Notes: generated from the letters alone by a model not told the origin. Counted from the first letter of the stretch, positions 34,707 through 44,896 are shown. The stretch: 64,000 bases of DNA from Cyclobacteriaceae bacterium (GCA_958296015.1 CATQIH010000029.1:1-64000); one strand, 5' to 3'. Program-made: numbers and translations.

Positions 34707-36455
34707 TTACTTCTTTACCTGTATGCTTAATTCATTCAACTGCTCCTGCGAAATAGTAGAGGGTGTGTCTATCATCACATCCCGGCCTGCATTGTTTTTG
34801 GGAAAGGCAATGTAATCGCGGATAGAGTCTGCACCGTCAAACAAGGCACACATGCGGTCGAAGCCAAAAGCAATGCCGCCGTGCGGAGGTGCACCATATT
34901 CAAAAGCCTCCAGCAGAAAACCAAACTGCTTCTGTGCTTCTTTTTCGGTGAAGCCCAGCTCTTTGAACATACGGTTTTGCAGCTCGCGGTTGTGAATACG
35001 GATAGAGCCGCCACCAATCTCTACGCCGTTGATTACCAAATCATAAGCATTGGCACGCACGCTGCCCGGATCGGTATCTAGCTTCTCAATATCTTCCGGC
35101 TTGGGTGAGGTAAATGGATGGTGCATGGCATAGTAACGCTGCGTGGCATCGTCCCATTCCAGCAACGGAAAATCTACCACCCAAAGTGGCTTAAAGACAT
35201 TTTTATCACGCAAACCCAGCTCACTACCCATGTGCAGGCGCAGTTCGGAAAGAGCTTTACGGGTACGGTGGGCATCGCCTGACAGTACCAGCAGCAGGTC
35301 GCCAGGAGTAGCATCCATTTTCTGGGTCCACGCTTTCAGGTCATCTTCGCTGTAAAATCTATCTACCGAAGATTTGAACGTGCCATCGGTATTGTATTTA
35401 ACATACACCAGCCCTTTGGCACCAATCTGCGGACGCTTTACAAATTCCGTTAAGGCATCCAGTTGCTTGCGGGTATATTCTGCACAACTTTTGGCGCAGA
35501 TACCTACCACCAGTTCGGCCTGATCAAACACATTAAAGCCTTTTCCTTTGGCTATATCGTTGAGTTCTGTGAACTTCATCTCAAAACGGGTATCCGGCTT
35601 ATCGTTGCCATACCGTTGCATGGCTTCTGCATAGTTCATGCGCGGAAAATCTGCAAGCTCCAGATTCTTTACTGTCTTGAAGAGGTATTGGGTAAGCCCT
35701 TCAAACATGCTTAGGATATCATCCTGTGTCACAAATGACATCTCGCAGTCTATTTGTGTGAACTCCGGCTGGCGATCGGCCCGAAGGTCTTCATCTCTGA
35801 AACACTTCACGATCTGAAAGTAGCGGTCGAAGCCCGACACCATTAGCAGTTGCTTAAAGGTTTGCGGCGACTGTGGCAAGGCATAAAACTCACCCGGCTG
35901 CATCCGGGAAGGCACTACAAAATCGCGGGCTCCTTCGGGTGTAGACTTGATCAGTACAGGTGTTTCCACCTCAATAAATTGCTGGCCGTCCAGGTATTTG
36001 CGGGTTTCCTGCATCATCCGGTGGCGAAGCTGTAGCTTCTGGCGCACCACGGTTCTGCGCAGGTCGAGGTAGCGGTATTTCATGCGCAGGTCTTCGCCTC
36101 CATCCGTATCGTCTTCAATCGTGAAGGGAGGCACTTTGGAAGTGTTCAGCACTGTGAGTTGCGTTACTTCTATCTCAATATCGCCGGTAGCCATTTTTGG
36201 GTTTTTAGAGTAACGCTCAATCACTTTTCCCTGCGCTTTGACAACAAACTCGCGTCCTGTAGATGTAGCCTGGTCAATGAGTTCCTGCGCAGTCTCACCC
36301 TCCTTAAAGATGAGTTGCGTGATGCCATATCTATCGCGCAGATCTATCCAGATAACACCCCCTTTGTCTCTTACACGTTGTACCCAGCCAGTGAGGATCA
36401 CTTCTTTGCCTGCATCTTCCAGACGCAATTCACCACAAGTATGCGTTCTTAGCAT
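34707..36455 (-). CDS. aspS: Aspartate--tRNA ligase
   Basis: 582 aa, bacterial-type length. An N-terminal OB-fold anticodon-binding domain (residues 1-110, with [22 protein letters not shown]) is followed by the class II catalytic core with motif 2 ([22 protein letters not shown]) and motif 3 ([10 protein letters not shown]). The inserted bacterial GAD domain lies between about residues 290 and 420. It charges tRNA-Asp. A good Bacteroidetes-type promoter lies about 45 nt upstream. Confidence 0.98.
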   Translation of the reverse strand: MLRTHTCGELRLEDAGKEVILTGWVQRVRDKGGVIWIDLRDRYGITQLIFKEGETAQELIDQATSTGREFVVKAQGKVIERYSKNPKMATGDIEIEVTQLTVLNTSKVPPFTIEDDTDGGEDLRMKYRYLDLRRTVVRQKLQLRHRMMQETRKYLDGQQFIEVETPVLIKSTPEGARDFVVPSRMQPGEFYALPQSPQTFKQLLMVSGFDRYFQIVKCFRDEDLRADRQPEFTQIDCEMSFVTQDDILSMFEGLTQYLFKTVKNLELADFPRMNYAEAMQRYGNDKPDTRFEMKFTELNDIAKGKGFNVFDQAELVVGICAKSCAEYTRKQLDALTEFVKRPQIGAKGLVYVKYNTDGTFKSSVDRFYSEDDLKAWTQKMDATPGDLLLVLSGDAHRTRKALSELRLHMGSELGLRDKNVFKPLWVVDFPLLEWDDATQRYYAMHHPFTSPKPEDIEKLDTDPGSVRANAYDLVINGVEIGGGSIRIHNRELQNRMFKELGFTEKEAQKQFGFLLEAFEYGAPPHGGIAFGFDRMCALFDGADSIRDYIAFPKNNAGRDVMIDTPSTISQEQLNELSIQVKK

Positions 36456-36494
36456 ATGATATCAGGTTTGTATTCGGTTGATAAAATTGTGCGC

Positions 36495-36523
36495 TAAAGT
36501 TATCGGTTTTTTACCGGCTTCAA
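36495..36523 (-). promoter_or_regulatory. Candidate aspS promoter
   Basis: On the minus strand TTTTG, an 18-nt spacer and TAACTTTA match the Bacteroidetes pattern with one mismatch. The spacer contains a small inverted repeat, CGGTAAAAAACCG. It is about 40 nt upstream of the aspS ATG. Confidence 0.5.
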
Positions 36524-36572
36524 AAGCAGATGTTGCGTAGTTTTGCGCTATGCCCAATTAATATGATCCGGC

Positions 36573-37397
36573 GTGGAGCGCAAGACTATCAAGGAAAACC
36601 TGGAAGCGGTACTGCTCCCGTTAATCCGTAAAATGCTGCACATAGAACCCAAAAGTGTAGAGGAAATGCCGGATGACCTACAGGTTACATTAGAAAGAAA
36701 ACCGGATTTGCTGAAAAAGGTAATTGTTCTGCCAGAAGATGTTTTTATTCTGCACGTTGAATTTCAAACGGTAGATGATGCTCTGATGCACTACCGTATG
36801 CTGGAATACCGGGCATTGCTCATGAGGAAATATTTGTTACCAGTTAAACAAGTAGTACTTTATTTAGGAAAGGGAGCTTCCTCTATGCCTTACCATCTCA
36901 CAGTGGAGGATTTGTCTTTTCGCTTTATGTTAAAGAACATACAAGAGTATCACTATTCAACATTGCTTTCTTCTGAAATACCGGAAGAGATCATACTGGC
37001 TGTATTAGGAGATTTTGATCAGGAAAGACCTGTAGAAGTAGTAAAGAAAATTTTGGAACGCTTGCAGAAACTTTCTGGTAACAAACAAAAGTTACAACGG
37101 TACATCCGGCAATTGACAGTATTATCAAATTTGCGTAATTTACGTGAAGAAACCATTAATCAGTTGAAAAGCATGAACATCACTTATGATATCACAAAAG
37201 ACGTTTTATACCAGGAAGGTATAGAAAAGGGGATAGAAAAAGGCATAGAAAGGGGCATAGAGAAAGGCAAGCGAGGAGTAATTCTCAAAATGTTGAAATC
37301 AGGGACATTAACTGTGGCCCAAATTGCAGAGTTTACCGAGGTTTCAGAAAAATACGTGAAACAGCTTGAGAAGAAGATCAATGGAAAAGAGAAATGA
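36573..37397 (+). CDS. Rpn/PD-(D/E)XK-like nuclease family protein (RpnC-type)
   Basis: 274 aa with a GTG start; an in-frame TGA lies 3 codons upstream and no ATG is available. The N-terminal domain has the PD-(D/E)XK-like pieces KPDLL and VFILHVEFQTVDD (hVEFQ motif) seen in Rpn recombination-promoting nucleases and their DUF4351 relatives. The C-terminal part has the typical GIEKGIEKGIERGIEKGKR repeat followed by a helix-turn-helix-like segment (LTVAQIAEFTEVSEKYVKQL). Such proteins are common, fast-evolving accessory genes in Bacteroidota, linked to recombination or phage resistance. Divergent from aspS. Confidence 0.8.
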   Translation: MERKTIKENLEAVLLPLIRKMLHIEPKSVEEMPDDLQVTLERKPDLLKKVIVLPEDVFILHVEFQTVDDALMHYRMLEYRALLMRKYLLPVKQVVLYLGKGASSMPYHLTVEDLSFRFMLKNIQEYHYSTLLSSEIPEEIILAVLGDFDQERPVEVVKKILERLQKLSGNKQKLQRYIRQLTVLSNLRNLREETINQLKSMNITYDITKDVLYQEGIEKGIEKGIERGIEKGKRGVILKMLKSGTLTVAQIAEFTEVSEKYVKQLEKKINGKEK

Positions 37398-37456
37398 ACA
37401 AAGCCTTTGTGCTCTGCCTTCTTCCGGTTTCCGGTTCCCAGACTGCCGTTTCCGAG

Positions 37457-39340
37457 CTACACATCTACCCGCACACTATTATTACCGATCAGAATAGGCT
37501 CACCAAAGCGGTCCTTCTCTTCCGCATTTTCTAATTTTAATACACCACGAGGGCATACGGAAGCGCATACACCGCAACCTACGCAGGAGGCGCGCACGAT
37601 ATTCTGCCCCCGCTGTGCATACCACCTCACATCAATGCCCATCTCGCAATAGGTAGAACAGTTGCCGCAGGAAATGCACTGGCCGCCATTGGTGGTGATG
37701 CGAAAGCGCGACTTAAAACGCTGCACAATACCCAAATATGCTGCCAGCGGACAACCAAACCGGCACCATACCCGGTTGCCCATGAGCGGATAAAAGCCGG
37801 TGCCGATCACGCCTGCAAAACCAGCTCCAATAAAAAATCCATAGGCTTCTGACACAGCATATACCGGAATACCCAACAGGCTACCGCTACCGGAGAAAAA
37901 GGCGTACAACATGCCAGCTGTCATTAGCACGGCAAAAACCAGCACACCATGCACCAGGTAGCGTTCTACCTTCCAGGCACGCAGCGACTTATCCGACAGC
38001 TGCCGGTAAGGGTCGCCCAGGGTTTCGGCCAGGCCACCACAGCCGCATACCCAGGAGCAGTACCAGCGTTTGCCAAAGAAATAGACCAACACCGGTACGG
38101 CAATAATGATTAGGATGATGCCCCACACCAGCATAAAAATGCCCAGACCACCGTTGTCTATCAACTGGCTCAGGCTGCTGGGAAAAAAGAAACTATAGTT
38201 CAGCGGCCAGATATTTTTGAAATCGTAATAAGGATAGTTGAGCCGCACCAGGATTTCGGGTAGCAAAAAGGCAAGCGAGGTCTGGAAAAACATGACCGAC
38301 AATGTGCGGATGATGTGATAGTTGCTGTGCCGATAGTTGATGATCATGCGGATGCCCATCACCAGGATGCAAAGTGTGTAGAGAAAGCCGTACAAAAAGA
38401 ACTCCCCTGCCGGGCCACCATTGAGCATTCGGCTTAGCGGATCTACTACCAGAATCCAGTTGGTCATGTAATAAGGATAAAAATACAGAAACACATAGAA
38501 TACGATCAGAAACGAACCTAGGAGAATGCCGATCCATCCCCGATGTTTCAGTGCGCTATGGAAAATATGGTTATTCTTGATGCCCGGATGCTCTTTGGTG
38601 CGTGGCAGCAGATACAGCAATGCGCCTAAAATAGTAACCCCGTAAGAAAGCAGCAGCACGAGCAGTTTGTGATCAGCCACAAAACCGATGGTTGAAGCTT
38701 TGACGATACTCGTATTAATTCCCTTCTGTTGATAACTGCCTATGCCTTTTTGCTGTGTCACGTTGCGGTTGATGCTTGCAATGGTACCTTCCAATTGTGA
38801 CCGAAGCTTTTCCTTGCTGTCAAACTTCTGGCCTTCCATCCAACCGGTGTAGTCCTGCAACATCTTTTCCCTGAACTCTCCTACTTCATTGTCTGGAAAA
38901 ACGGTAGCCGCAGATGCTACTGAATAGGTCAGGTCATTCTTTGCTGCCAGCGTATTCACCATGTTGTCTAGTTCATCAGGTGTGATGCCATAGATTTTCT
39001 GCACTTCCTGGTTGGCTTTATCCGTCACTTTATTCAGGTCGCGAATAAAGCTGAAATTGAAAGTATACACCTTGCCGGTCATCGCACTGGCCGCTTCGCT
39101 CATAAGCTGATACGTACTTTTGGGCATTCTTCTATCATCATCCGGCTGATCGCTTGTTTGCTGACTGGCAGCATTGGGTGCCTGCGATGGGTCGGCTTGC
39201 TCATCGTCTTTTTGTAGTTCCTGCTTCAGAATATCATCGGTGAGCCGGTAGCTTGACAGGAAAAAAACGGCAATAAAAAAACCAAACCCCGCCATGAACA
39301 GGGCCAATCCGAGAAGTCTGATAGAAGATAAATATTTCAT
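37457..39340 (-). CDS. Membrane-bound 4Fe-4S polyferredoxin (NosR/NapH-like)
   Basis: 627 aa. One N-terminal transmembrane helix (about residues 8-28) and a periplasmic helical domain (about 30-220) are followed by several transmembrane helices. Membrane-embedded cysteines occur in CSWVCGCGG and CRFGCP, and two ferredoxin motifs, CISCGNCSTYCEMG and CVGCGVCASVCPRG, lie near the C-terminus. This is the NapH/NosR-type electron-transfer module that passes electrons across the cytoplasmic membrane. The FAD-dependent oxidoreductase gene is 92 nt upstream on the same strand, so the pair probably forms a redox unit. The partner acceptor is unknown. Confidence 0.85.
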   Translation of the reverse strand: MKYLSSIRLLGLALFMAGFGFFIAVFFLSSYRLTDDILKQELQKDDEQADPSQAPNAASQQTSDQPDDDRRMPKSTYQLMSEAASAMTGKVYTFNFSFIRDLNKVTDKANQEVQKIYGITPDELDNMVNTLAAKNDLTYSVASAATVFPDNEVGEFREKMLQDYTGWMEGQKFDSKEKLRSQLEGTIASINRNVTQQKGIGSYQQKGINTSIVKASTIGFVADHKLLVLLLSYGVTILGALLYLLPRTKEHPGIKNNHIFHSALKHRGWIGILLGSFLIVFYVFLYFYPYYMTNWILVVDPLSRMLNGGPAGEFFLYGFLYTLCILVMGIRMIINYRHSNYHIIRTLSVMFFQTSLAFLLPEILVRLNYPYYDFKNIWPLNYSFFFPSSLSQLIDNGGLGIFMLVWGIILIIIAVPVLVYFFGKRWYCSWVCGCGGLAETLGDPYRQLSDKSLRAWKVERYLVHGVLVFAVLMTAGMLYAFFSGSGSLLGIPVYAVSEAYGFFIGAGFAGVIGTGFYPLMGNRVWCRFGCPLAAYLGIVQRFKSRFRITTNGGQCISCGNCSTYCEMGIDVRWYAQRGQNIVRASCVGCGVCASVCPRGVLKLENAEEKDRFGEPILIGNNSVRVDV

Positions 39341-39432
39341 GAGCGACTGTGTTAACGTGTTATTCTATAAAAGTATGAGGCTGTAGTATCGTAGCGGCTT
39401 TAGAAGATACTTCCAATGATATTAGCTGTTTA

Positions 39433-40776
39433 TCATCCAAATATACTTGCCAGCAGCCCTTTCTTCTTCCTGAGTGCCACTTTCCGTTCGGGATAAGTCT
39501 GGTTAAATGTGTCAATAATCTCTTCTTCGTACTGTTTGAAAAACTCAGGATCAAAATTCGCTTCTTTTAGATGCGACATCACATGCTCAATGGTCGCTTT
39601 TTCTTTGATCCATCGGTCGCAGACCACGTGTTTGTAGCGGATACCCATCAGGTTGAAGCCTCGCACAGCACCACTTGCCCGTTCGAATACGATTCTTACT
39701 GCTTTTTCTCCAGCTTCATGCTTCCAGTAAAAGTGCTCTTCATCGTCTGCCGGTTTGGCATTGACCGTGCCATACACTTGATATTCTATATCGATGAACT
39801 TAGCAGAATTGAAGAACACGCCAGGAATATATTTCGTCTTTTTTCCGCAGATAGTCTGGGCCACCGTTTCGCCTTGCATGCGGGCACTGTACCAGATTTG
39901 CTCTATGTTTTTTCTGCCGACAGGTGCCGTCTGATGTTGCGCACAGTCGCCTACGGCATACACATCAGGAATGTTTGTTTGCAAAAACTCATTCACCACA
40001 ATGCCTTTGTCTGTAGCAATTTCAGCGTTTTCAAGAAAAGCAATATTAGGCTTCACACCAATGGTGATACCCACAAACTGGCAGGGAATTTCTTCATCGT
40101 GTATGGTGATCACAGAACGAACCCGCCCCTGCGCATCTCCTTTGATTTCTTTAAGTCCTGACTGGGTTTTTAAATTAATGCCATAATTCTGCAAGTGGCG
40201 GCTTACCATATAGGCTTCTTCAAGGGGCAACGTATTTTGCCAGTAGGCATCTTCTCTGATCAGGATGGTGACCGGAATATGCCGTGAGTGCAGGCATTCA
40301 GCCATTTCTACACCGATAAGTCCACCGCCTACGATCACTGCCCCAAAGATGTGCTGTGTATTTTGCTCCATCAGTTCAATATCCTGAAGCGTAACCATAC
40401 CTTGTACGCCCTGTAATTCTTCTCCAGGCCAGCCTGCTCTGTTGCCCTGCGAACCGGTAGCCAGGATAAGCGTGTCGTAAGATATAGGTTCCTGCTGCTG
40501 AAGCTTGAGCTGCTTGTTGGCGGTGTCTACCTGCGTTACATAGTCTCTGACGAGTTGTATGTCATTTTTTTGCCAGAACCAGTCTTCGTAAGGTTTGGTA
40601 TGCTCATAGGTCATGTGACCCATGTAGATATACATCAGCGCAGTGCGCGAATAAAAATAATCGGTTTCGGCAGAGATGACTACGATCTGGCAGTCAGCTG
40701 TACTTTGCTGCTTGCGAATATGCCGTGCCGCTGTGATGCCTGCTACGCCATTGCCAATGATACAGATTTTTTTCAT
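39433..40776 (-). CDS. NAD(P)/FAD-dependent oxidoreductase (pyridine nucleotide-disulphide family)
   Basis: 447 aa. The FAD-binding motif is ICIIGNGVAGITAARH (residues 4-19), the NAD(P) motif is VIVGGGLIGVEMAECL (about 147-162), and the second FAD motif is VYAVGDCAQ (about 273-281). It resembles the NADH-dependent rubredoxin or nitrite-reductase-type reductases and should feed electrons from NAD(P)H to a partner. Immediately downstream is a membrane polyferredoxin, which is the most plausible acceptor. The C-terminal 60 residues are charged and extend past the usual dimerisation domain. Confidence 0.9.
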   Translation of the reverse strand: MKKICIIGNGVAGITAARHIRKQQSTADCQIVVISAETDYFYSRTALMYIYMGHMTYEHTKPYEDWFWQKNDIQLVRDYVTQVDTANKQLKLQQQEPISYDTLILATGSQGNRAGWPGEELQGVQGMVTLQDIELMEQNTQHIFGAVIVGGGLIGVEMAECLHSRHIPVTILIREDAYWQNTLPLEEAYMVSRHLQNYGINLKTQSGLKEIKGDAQGRVRSVITIHDEEIPCQFVGITIGVKPNIAFLENAEIATDKGIVVNEFLQTNIPDVYAVGDCAQHQTAPVGRKNIEQIWYSARMQGETVAQTICGKKTKYIPGVFFNSAKFIDIEYQVYGTVNAKPADDEEHFYWKHEAGEKAVRIVFERASGAVRGFNLMGIRYKHVVCDRWIKEKATIEHVMSHLKEANFDPEFFKQYEEEIIDTFNQTYPERKVALRKKKGLLASIFG

Positions 40777-40876
40777 GTGCGAAGAAATATTTTAGCTTTC
40801 TAAGTTAGTGTTCAAACGATAGCTCAAATGTCAGACATACGACAGCCGATCATATTTTGTACCCTATACACAACTG

Positions 40877-41473
40877 CTACCCAACTTTTTTATGCGCATC
40901 AGACGCAGAATTTCCGGAAATATCCGTTCCGGGAACCTCCGTTCCGGGAACCTCCGTTCCGGGAACCTCCATGACGGTACCACATTGGTTGCAGGTGCGT
41001 AGCTCTAGTGAATTGTGAAACTTATTGATCACAACGGGGAGTTCCTCTACGATATTGGTGAGTGGAAAAAATTCTTCATACAACTTGTTGCCGCAATTTT
41101 CACAAAACCAAAGCAAGCCATCGGTATGTTCTTCCGAGCGTTTTTTCTCTATCACAAGTCCAATCGTATTGGCAGGTCGGCGCGGACTATGGGGTGTTTT
41201 GGCAGGACATAGGAAAATATCGCCTTCGCTGATGACAATATCGCGGGTTTCACCATTTTCCCGTATCTTTACAGTGATTTCGCCTTCCAATTGATAAAAG
41301 AATTCCTCTGTTTCGTTGTAATGAAAATCTTTGCGTGCATTGGGCCCGCCTACTACCATCACAATAAAATCTCCGGCATCCTGGTATATTTGTGCATTGC
41401 CTACGGGAGGCTTAAGTATATCACGATGTTCGTCTATCCATTTTTTCAGGTTGAAAGCACCGGTAATTGCCAT
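40877..41473 (-). CDS. nbaC: 3-hydroxyanthranilate 3,4-dioxygenase
   Basis: 198 aa. It opens the ring of 3-hydroxyanthranilate in the kynurenine route towards quinolinate and NAD or towards degradation. The non-haem iron ligands are in the cupin: HYNETEEFFY (His and Glu) and KTPHSPRRP (His). The bacterial C-terminal rubredoxin-like zinc/iron site has CENCGNK and CNQCGTV. The last 25 residues contain the repeat EVPGT three times, encoded by a 15-bp tandem repeat absent from usual family members. No other kynurenine gene is adjacent. Confidence 0.94.
   Translation of the reverse strand: MAITGAFNLKKWIDEHRDILKPPVGNAQIYQDAGDFIVMVVGGPNARKDFHYNETEEFFYQLEGEITVKIRENGETRDIVISEGDIFLCPAKTPHSPRRPANTIGLVIEKKRSEEHTDGLLWFCENCGNKLYEEFFPLTNIVEELPVVINKFHNSLELRTCNQCGTVMEVPGTEVPGTEVPGTDISGNSASDAHKKVG
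40911..40970. repeat. 15-bp tandem repeat inside the dioxygenase gene
   Basis: Three identical copies of GTTCCGGGAACCTCC (40926-40970) are preceded by one degenerate copy (40911-40925). Each unit holds the palindrome GTTCCGGGAAC and, on the minus strand, encodes EVPGT. It is in frame and changes only the C-terminal tail. Confidence 0.85.
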
Positions 41474-41601
41474 ATTTGCTGATTTTTGATGTTTATTAAA
41501 TGATGAACCCAGTGAGATTGTGTGTCAAACAATCTGCTCGTAAATATTATTGAATATTCACGGAAAGATATAATATTGTAAGCAAAAATATACGCGCAAC
41601 T

Positions 41602-41994
41602 ATGGTAATAATGATTGATGACGATGAAGATGCTTTGGAGATTTATCAGCTACTGCTCGATAAGACAAGCTGTGCACAGCATTTTTATACCTTCAATAGT
41701 GGTAATAAGGCATTTGATTTTCTGGATCAGTGCATCAAAGAAAAGCAAACATTTCCAAAATATATTTTGCTGGACCTGAATATGCCGGGTATCAGTGGCA
41801 TTGACTTTATAGAAAAATATGAAAGTCAATACACGCCGCAATATGCAGACACAAAAATCATCATGCTCACCAGTTCTGTCAGAGAATCAGATAATGAAAT
41901 TGCTTTAAGCTACAACGCGGTAGCGGCATTTAAAAACAAGCCAATGGCAAAAAATGATTTGATGGCCATGATTCAGGAGAGTATTGAAAGCTAA
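41602..41994 (+). CDS. Single-domain response regulator
   Basis: 130 aa, one receiver domain and no output domain. The acidic pocket is IDDDEDALEIY near the N-terminus, the phosphoacceptor Asp is in YILLDLNMPGISG, and the conserved Thr/Ser and Lys are in IMLTSS and FKNKPM. Stand-alone receivers of this type in Bacteroidota relay phosphate or bind a partner; no histidine kinase is adjacent. A bidirectional hairpin terminator just after the stop separates it from the convergent tRNA genes. Confidence 0.9.
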   Translation: MVIMIDDDEDALEIYQLLLDKTSCAQHFYTFNSGNKAFDFLDQCIKEKQTFPKYILLDLNMPGISGIDFIEKYESQYTPQYADTKIIMLTSSVRESDNEIALSYNAVAAFKNKPMAKNDLMAMIQESIES

Positions 41995-42007
41995 AATCCC
42001 ACTTCAT

Positions 42008-42036
42008 AAAAAAAGCCTTCAAAAATGAAGGCTTTT
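42008..42036. terminator. Bidirectional intrinsic terminator
   Basis: AAAAGCCTTC-AAAAAT-GAAGGCTTTT forms a strong stem. On the minus strand it is followed by seven T, so it ends the tRNA-Glu transcript. On the plus strand it serves the response regulator gene. Confidence 0.85.
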
Positions 42037-42039
42037 CTG

Positions 42040-42111
42040 TAGTCCGTAGGGGAATCGAACCCCTGTTACCAGGATGAAAACCTGGCGTCCTAACCCCTAG
42101 ACGAACGGACC
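42040..42111 (-). tRNA. tRNA-Glu (anticodon UUC), copy 2
   Basis: The reverse strand folds as a 72-nt tRNA: acceptor GGTCCGT with ACGGACT, D-arm with TTCGTCTAGGGGTTAGGA, anticodon loop TTTTCAT with anticodon TTC, and T-arm with GGTTCGATT. No CCA is encoded. It is identical to the copy at 42203-42274. The product is a natural substrate of the 2-thio/2-seleno and mnm5 wobble-uridine pathways, two enzymes of which are encoded in this window. Confidence 0.95.
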
Positions 42112-42202
42112 AGGCCATAAAGACCATCACTTGTGCAAGCAGCGATAGAAGGTTAAAATAATTGAAAATAAGCGTCAATCCATTGTGCGACGTGCCGCTT
42201 AG

Positions 42203-42274
42203 TAGTCCGTAGGGGAATCGAACCCCTGTTACCAGGATGAAAACCTGGCGTCCTAACCCCTAGACGAACGGACC
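42203..42274 (-). tRNA. tRNA-Glu (anticodon UUC), copy 1
   Basis: Identical over 72 nt to the copy at 42040-42111 and 91 nt upstream of it on the same strand. The two probably come from one precursor transcribed from the promoter at 42366-42396. Confidence 0.95.
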
Positions 42275-42365
42275 GAGTTGTGCAAACCGTCAGTCACCAT
42301 TTAAAGTAGAAGCTAAAATGTTAAGCTTTAACGCAAATCATATAGCCTTTTCCCATTTGAGAGTG

Positions 42366-42396
42366 CAAATATAGCAGAGACATTTTATTTTTCCAA
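42366..42396 (-). promoter_or_regulatory. Promoter of the tRNA-Glu pair
   Basis: Minus strand: TTTTG, a 20-nt spacer (counted from the TTG) and TATATTTG, a full match to the Bacteroidetes promoter consensus, about 90 nt upstream of the first tRNA. Confidence 0.7.
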
Positions 42397-42599
42397 AATC
42401 GTCAAAAAGAATTTGAGGCTTCTGCCGTAAAATTGACTGGTGAGAATTTATTCCTGAATAACCCGTACTAATTGAAGTTGACATAGTACAATGTGTTTTC
42501 ATACGAATATTCCACAATAGCAGGCTATTTTTAACGCCTTCATCATTTCATTTGCAGGAACTATTCCCTTCAGCAGTTCCGACTATCACGTTTAATCCT

Positions 42600-42607
42600 T
42601 ACTTTTG
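42600..42607 (+). promoter_or_regulatory. Candidate lysS -7 element
   Basis: TACTTTTG matches TAnnTTTG exactly, 44 nt before the lysS ATG. The -33 region has no clear TTG. Confidence 0.45.
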
Positions 42608-42651
42608 CTGTTTAAAAATACGCTATCCAACAGATTATCTGATAAATTCAT

Positions 42652-44406
42652 ATGCCACTAAGCGATCAGGAAGTTAGAAGACGCGAGGAACGGGAAGAAC
42701 TGGAGAAACTAGGAATTAATCCTTATCCCGCAGAGCCTTTTGAGATCAATGCAAGTGTAGAAAATATCTTGCAGCATTACAACTCAGAAAACCAGACCAA
42801 CAAGGCTAAATATGAGGATGTAAGTTTGGCTGGGCGCATCATGAGCCAGCGTATCATGGGTTCGGCTTCTTTTGCCGAAATTCAGGATGCCACCGGGCGC
42901 ATTCAACTCTACATACAACGCGATGAGATCTGCCCGGAAGAAGATAAAACGCTCTACAATACGGTCTTCAAAAAACTGCTAGATATTGGCGACATTGTGG
43001 GTGTTAGAGGTTATGTATTCACCACCCAAACCGGCGAGACCACCATTCATGTCAAAAGCTTTAAACTGCTGACCAAATCGCTGCGACCTTTGCCCATTGT
43101 AAAGGAGGCAGAAGATGAGGAAGGAAATATGGTCACGTACGATGCCTTCGCCGATCCTGAGCAACGTTACCGCCAGCGTTATGTAGACCTGATTGTGAAT
43201 CCGCAGGTGCGGGAGACTTTCAAAAAACGCACGCAACTGGTCAATTCCATGCGTTCATTCCTCACCGATCAAGGTTATATGGAAGTGGAAACGCCCATCT
43301 TGCAACCTTTGTATGGTGGTGCAGCGGCGCGTCCTTTCAAAACACACCACAATACGCTCGATATGACGCTTTACTTGCGTATTGCCAATGAATTGTACCT
43401 GAAAAGGCTAATCGTGGGCGGCTTTGATGGGGTTTTTGAGTTTGCCAAAGATTTCCGCAACGAAGGCATGTCGCGTTTTCACAACCCGGAGTTTACGCAA
43501 GTAGAACTGTATGTGGCCTACAAAGACTACAATTGGATGATGGACCTGGTGGAAGAAATGGTAGAGAAAGTAGCCATCGCCCTGCATGGCACCACAGAGG
43601 TGCAGGTAGGCAAAAATATAATCAACTTCCAGCGTCCCTGGAAACGCTTTACCATGTTTGAAGCCATTGAGCACTACACCAACATCGATATCAGTGAAAT
43701 GAATGAGCAGCAGCTCCGCGAAACCTGTAAGAAGCTAAATATCAAAGTAGACGATAGCATGGGTAAAGGCAAACTGATTGATGAGATATTTGGCGAATAT
43801 GGCGAACCAAAACTCATCCAGCCTACTTTTATTACAGATTATCCGATAGAAATGTCACCGCTGGCCAAGAAGCACCGCACCAAAGAAGGGCTGGTAGAGC
43901 GGTTTGAAGCGATCTGCAACGGCAAAGAGATTTGCAATGCCTTCTCCGAACTCAACGACCCGATAGACCAGCGTGAGCGATTTGAAGAGCAGCTTACCCT
44001 GGGCAAACGAGGCGATGAAGAAGCAATGGTGCTCGATGAAGACTTTTTGCGTGCCCTGGAATATGGTATGCCGCCCACCGCAGGGTTGGGCATCGGCATA
44101 GACCGCCTATCGATGATCATGACCAACAGCCAGTCTATCCAGGATGTGCTGTTCTTCCCGCAGATGAAACCCGAAGTAAGAAAAAAAGAATCTACCGACG
44201 AAGAGTTTGTCAGCCACGGCGTGCGTGCCGAGCTGGTGCCTATTTTGCATAAGCTGGGCATCTTAAATACAGAGCAGTTTGCCAAATCTTCACCCAGCAA
44301 GCTACACAACGATATCTGCGGTATGCGCAAAAAGATGAAACTCAAAGACGTGAAAAATCCTACAAAAGAAGAAGTAGCGGAGTGGATTGAAAAAGCACAA
44401 CAGTAG
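42652..44406 (+). CDS. lysS: Lysine--tRNA ligase (class II)
   Basis: 584 aa. An N-terminal OB-fold anticodon domain (about residues 50-155) is followed by the class II core with motif 2 [20 protein letters not shown] and motif 3 [10 protein letters not shown] near residue 485. About 75 residues follow motif 3, including a helical extension from about residue 515 ([20 protein letters not shown] to the end) that makes it longer than the roughly 505-aa E. coli enzyme; this extension is usual in Bacteroidota. It charges tRNA-Lys. An AT-rich accessory cassette starts 7 nt after its stop codon. Confidence 0.97.
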   Translation: MPLSDQEVRRREEREELEKLGINPYPAEPFEINASVENILQHYNSENQTNKAKYEDVSLAGRIMSQRIMGSASFAEIQDATGRIQLYIQRDEICPEEDKTLYNTVFKKLLDIGDIVGVRGYVFTTQTGETTIHVKSFKLLTKSLRPLPIVKEAEDEEGNMVTYDAFADPEQRYRQRYVDLIVNPQVRETFKKRTQLVNSMRSFLTDQGYMEVETPILQPLYGGAAARPFKTHHNTLDMTLYLRIANELYLKRLIVGGFDGVFEFAKDFRNEGMSRFHNPEFTQVELYVAYKDYNWMMDLVEEMVEKVAIALHGTTEVQVGKNIINFQRPWKRFTMFEAIEHYTNIDISEMNEQQLRETCKKLNIKVDDSMGKGKLIDEIFGEYGEPKLIQPTFITDYPIEMSPLAKKHRTKEGLVERFEAICNGKEICNAFSELNDPIDQRERFEEQLTLGKRGDEEAMVLDEDFLRALEYGMPPTAGLGIGIDRLSMIMTNSQSIQDVLFFPQMKPEVRKKESTDEEFVSHGVRAELVPILHKLGILNTEQFAKSSPSKLHNDICGMRKKMKLKDVKNPTKEEVAEWIEKAQQ

Positions 44407-44413
44407 CATTGGG

Positions 44414-44893
44414 ATGGACGAATATGAAATAGATAAGCTTATAAAAATAGATAAAACTATTTATCCACCTCTTCCTAGAGATTATAAGATAGAGGGGAAT
44501 CATAAGAGAAAAAATTTTAAAATCTAGACTGCGGATAGTAAAGAAATTTTTTCTGTATTTATGCGCCAAAATTTAGATTTTCATGAAAATTTCTCCATAG
44601 GACTGATCTACCATGCGCTAGATGGGCGCAAAATACATCTTCTAAGAATGAATGGCAATCACGGGGAAACAGTAGAAAACCCTTTGCGCCCATCACCTCA
44701 TTTTGGTTATCATATCCACAAAATAACGCCAGAAGAGATCGCAGATGGAGCATATTATGAACCCAAATTTAGTCAGTTAACTAATAAGTATGAATCCTTT
44801 GATCAAGTGATCTATTATTTCTTAAAATACGTTAACATTGTAGATTACAGTTCTTATTTTAAGAACACTGATCAACTTTCTATCTTTGATTAG
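44414..44893 (+). pseudogene. DUF6978-like protein gene with an in-frame amber codon
   Basis: The frame from ATG 44414 reads MDEYEIDKLIKIDKTIYPP to GNHKRKNFKI, then TAG (44525-44527), then TADSKEIFSVFMRQNLDF and on to the stop at 44893 (159 codons). The track lists only the part from 44561. The combined sequence (GHKRKNF, FSVFMRQN, ENFSIGLIY, LRMNGNHGE, HYHIHK-like GYHIHK) fits the DUF6978 family from end to end, so the stop breaks one gene. CAG to TAG is a one-base change. A restart at 44561 would give a 110-aa product without the N-terminus. Its neighbour is a DUF1828 gene, the usual partner. Confidence 0.7.
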
Positions 44894-44896
44894 ATA

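Larger units (their letters stand above)
42275..42651. other. Intergenic region (377 nt) between tRNA-Glu and lysS
   Basis: Divergent promoter region. It holds the tRNA promoter (minus strand) in its left third and a lysS -7 element near its right end. No ORF or hairpin of note was seen between them. Confidence 0.6.

Noticed and set aside
40911-40970. CRISPR-like repeat array
   Set aside because: The units are 15 bp, directly adjacent with no spacers, and encode an in-frame EVPGT repeat in the dioxygenase gene.
41930-42178. 82-aa minus-strand ORF across the tRNA-Glu and terminator
   Set aside because: It reads through a tRNA gene and a terminator hairpin, so it is not a credible protein.
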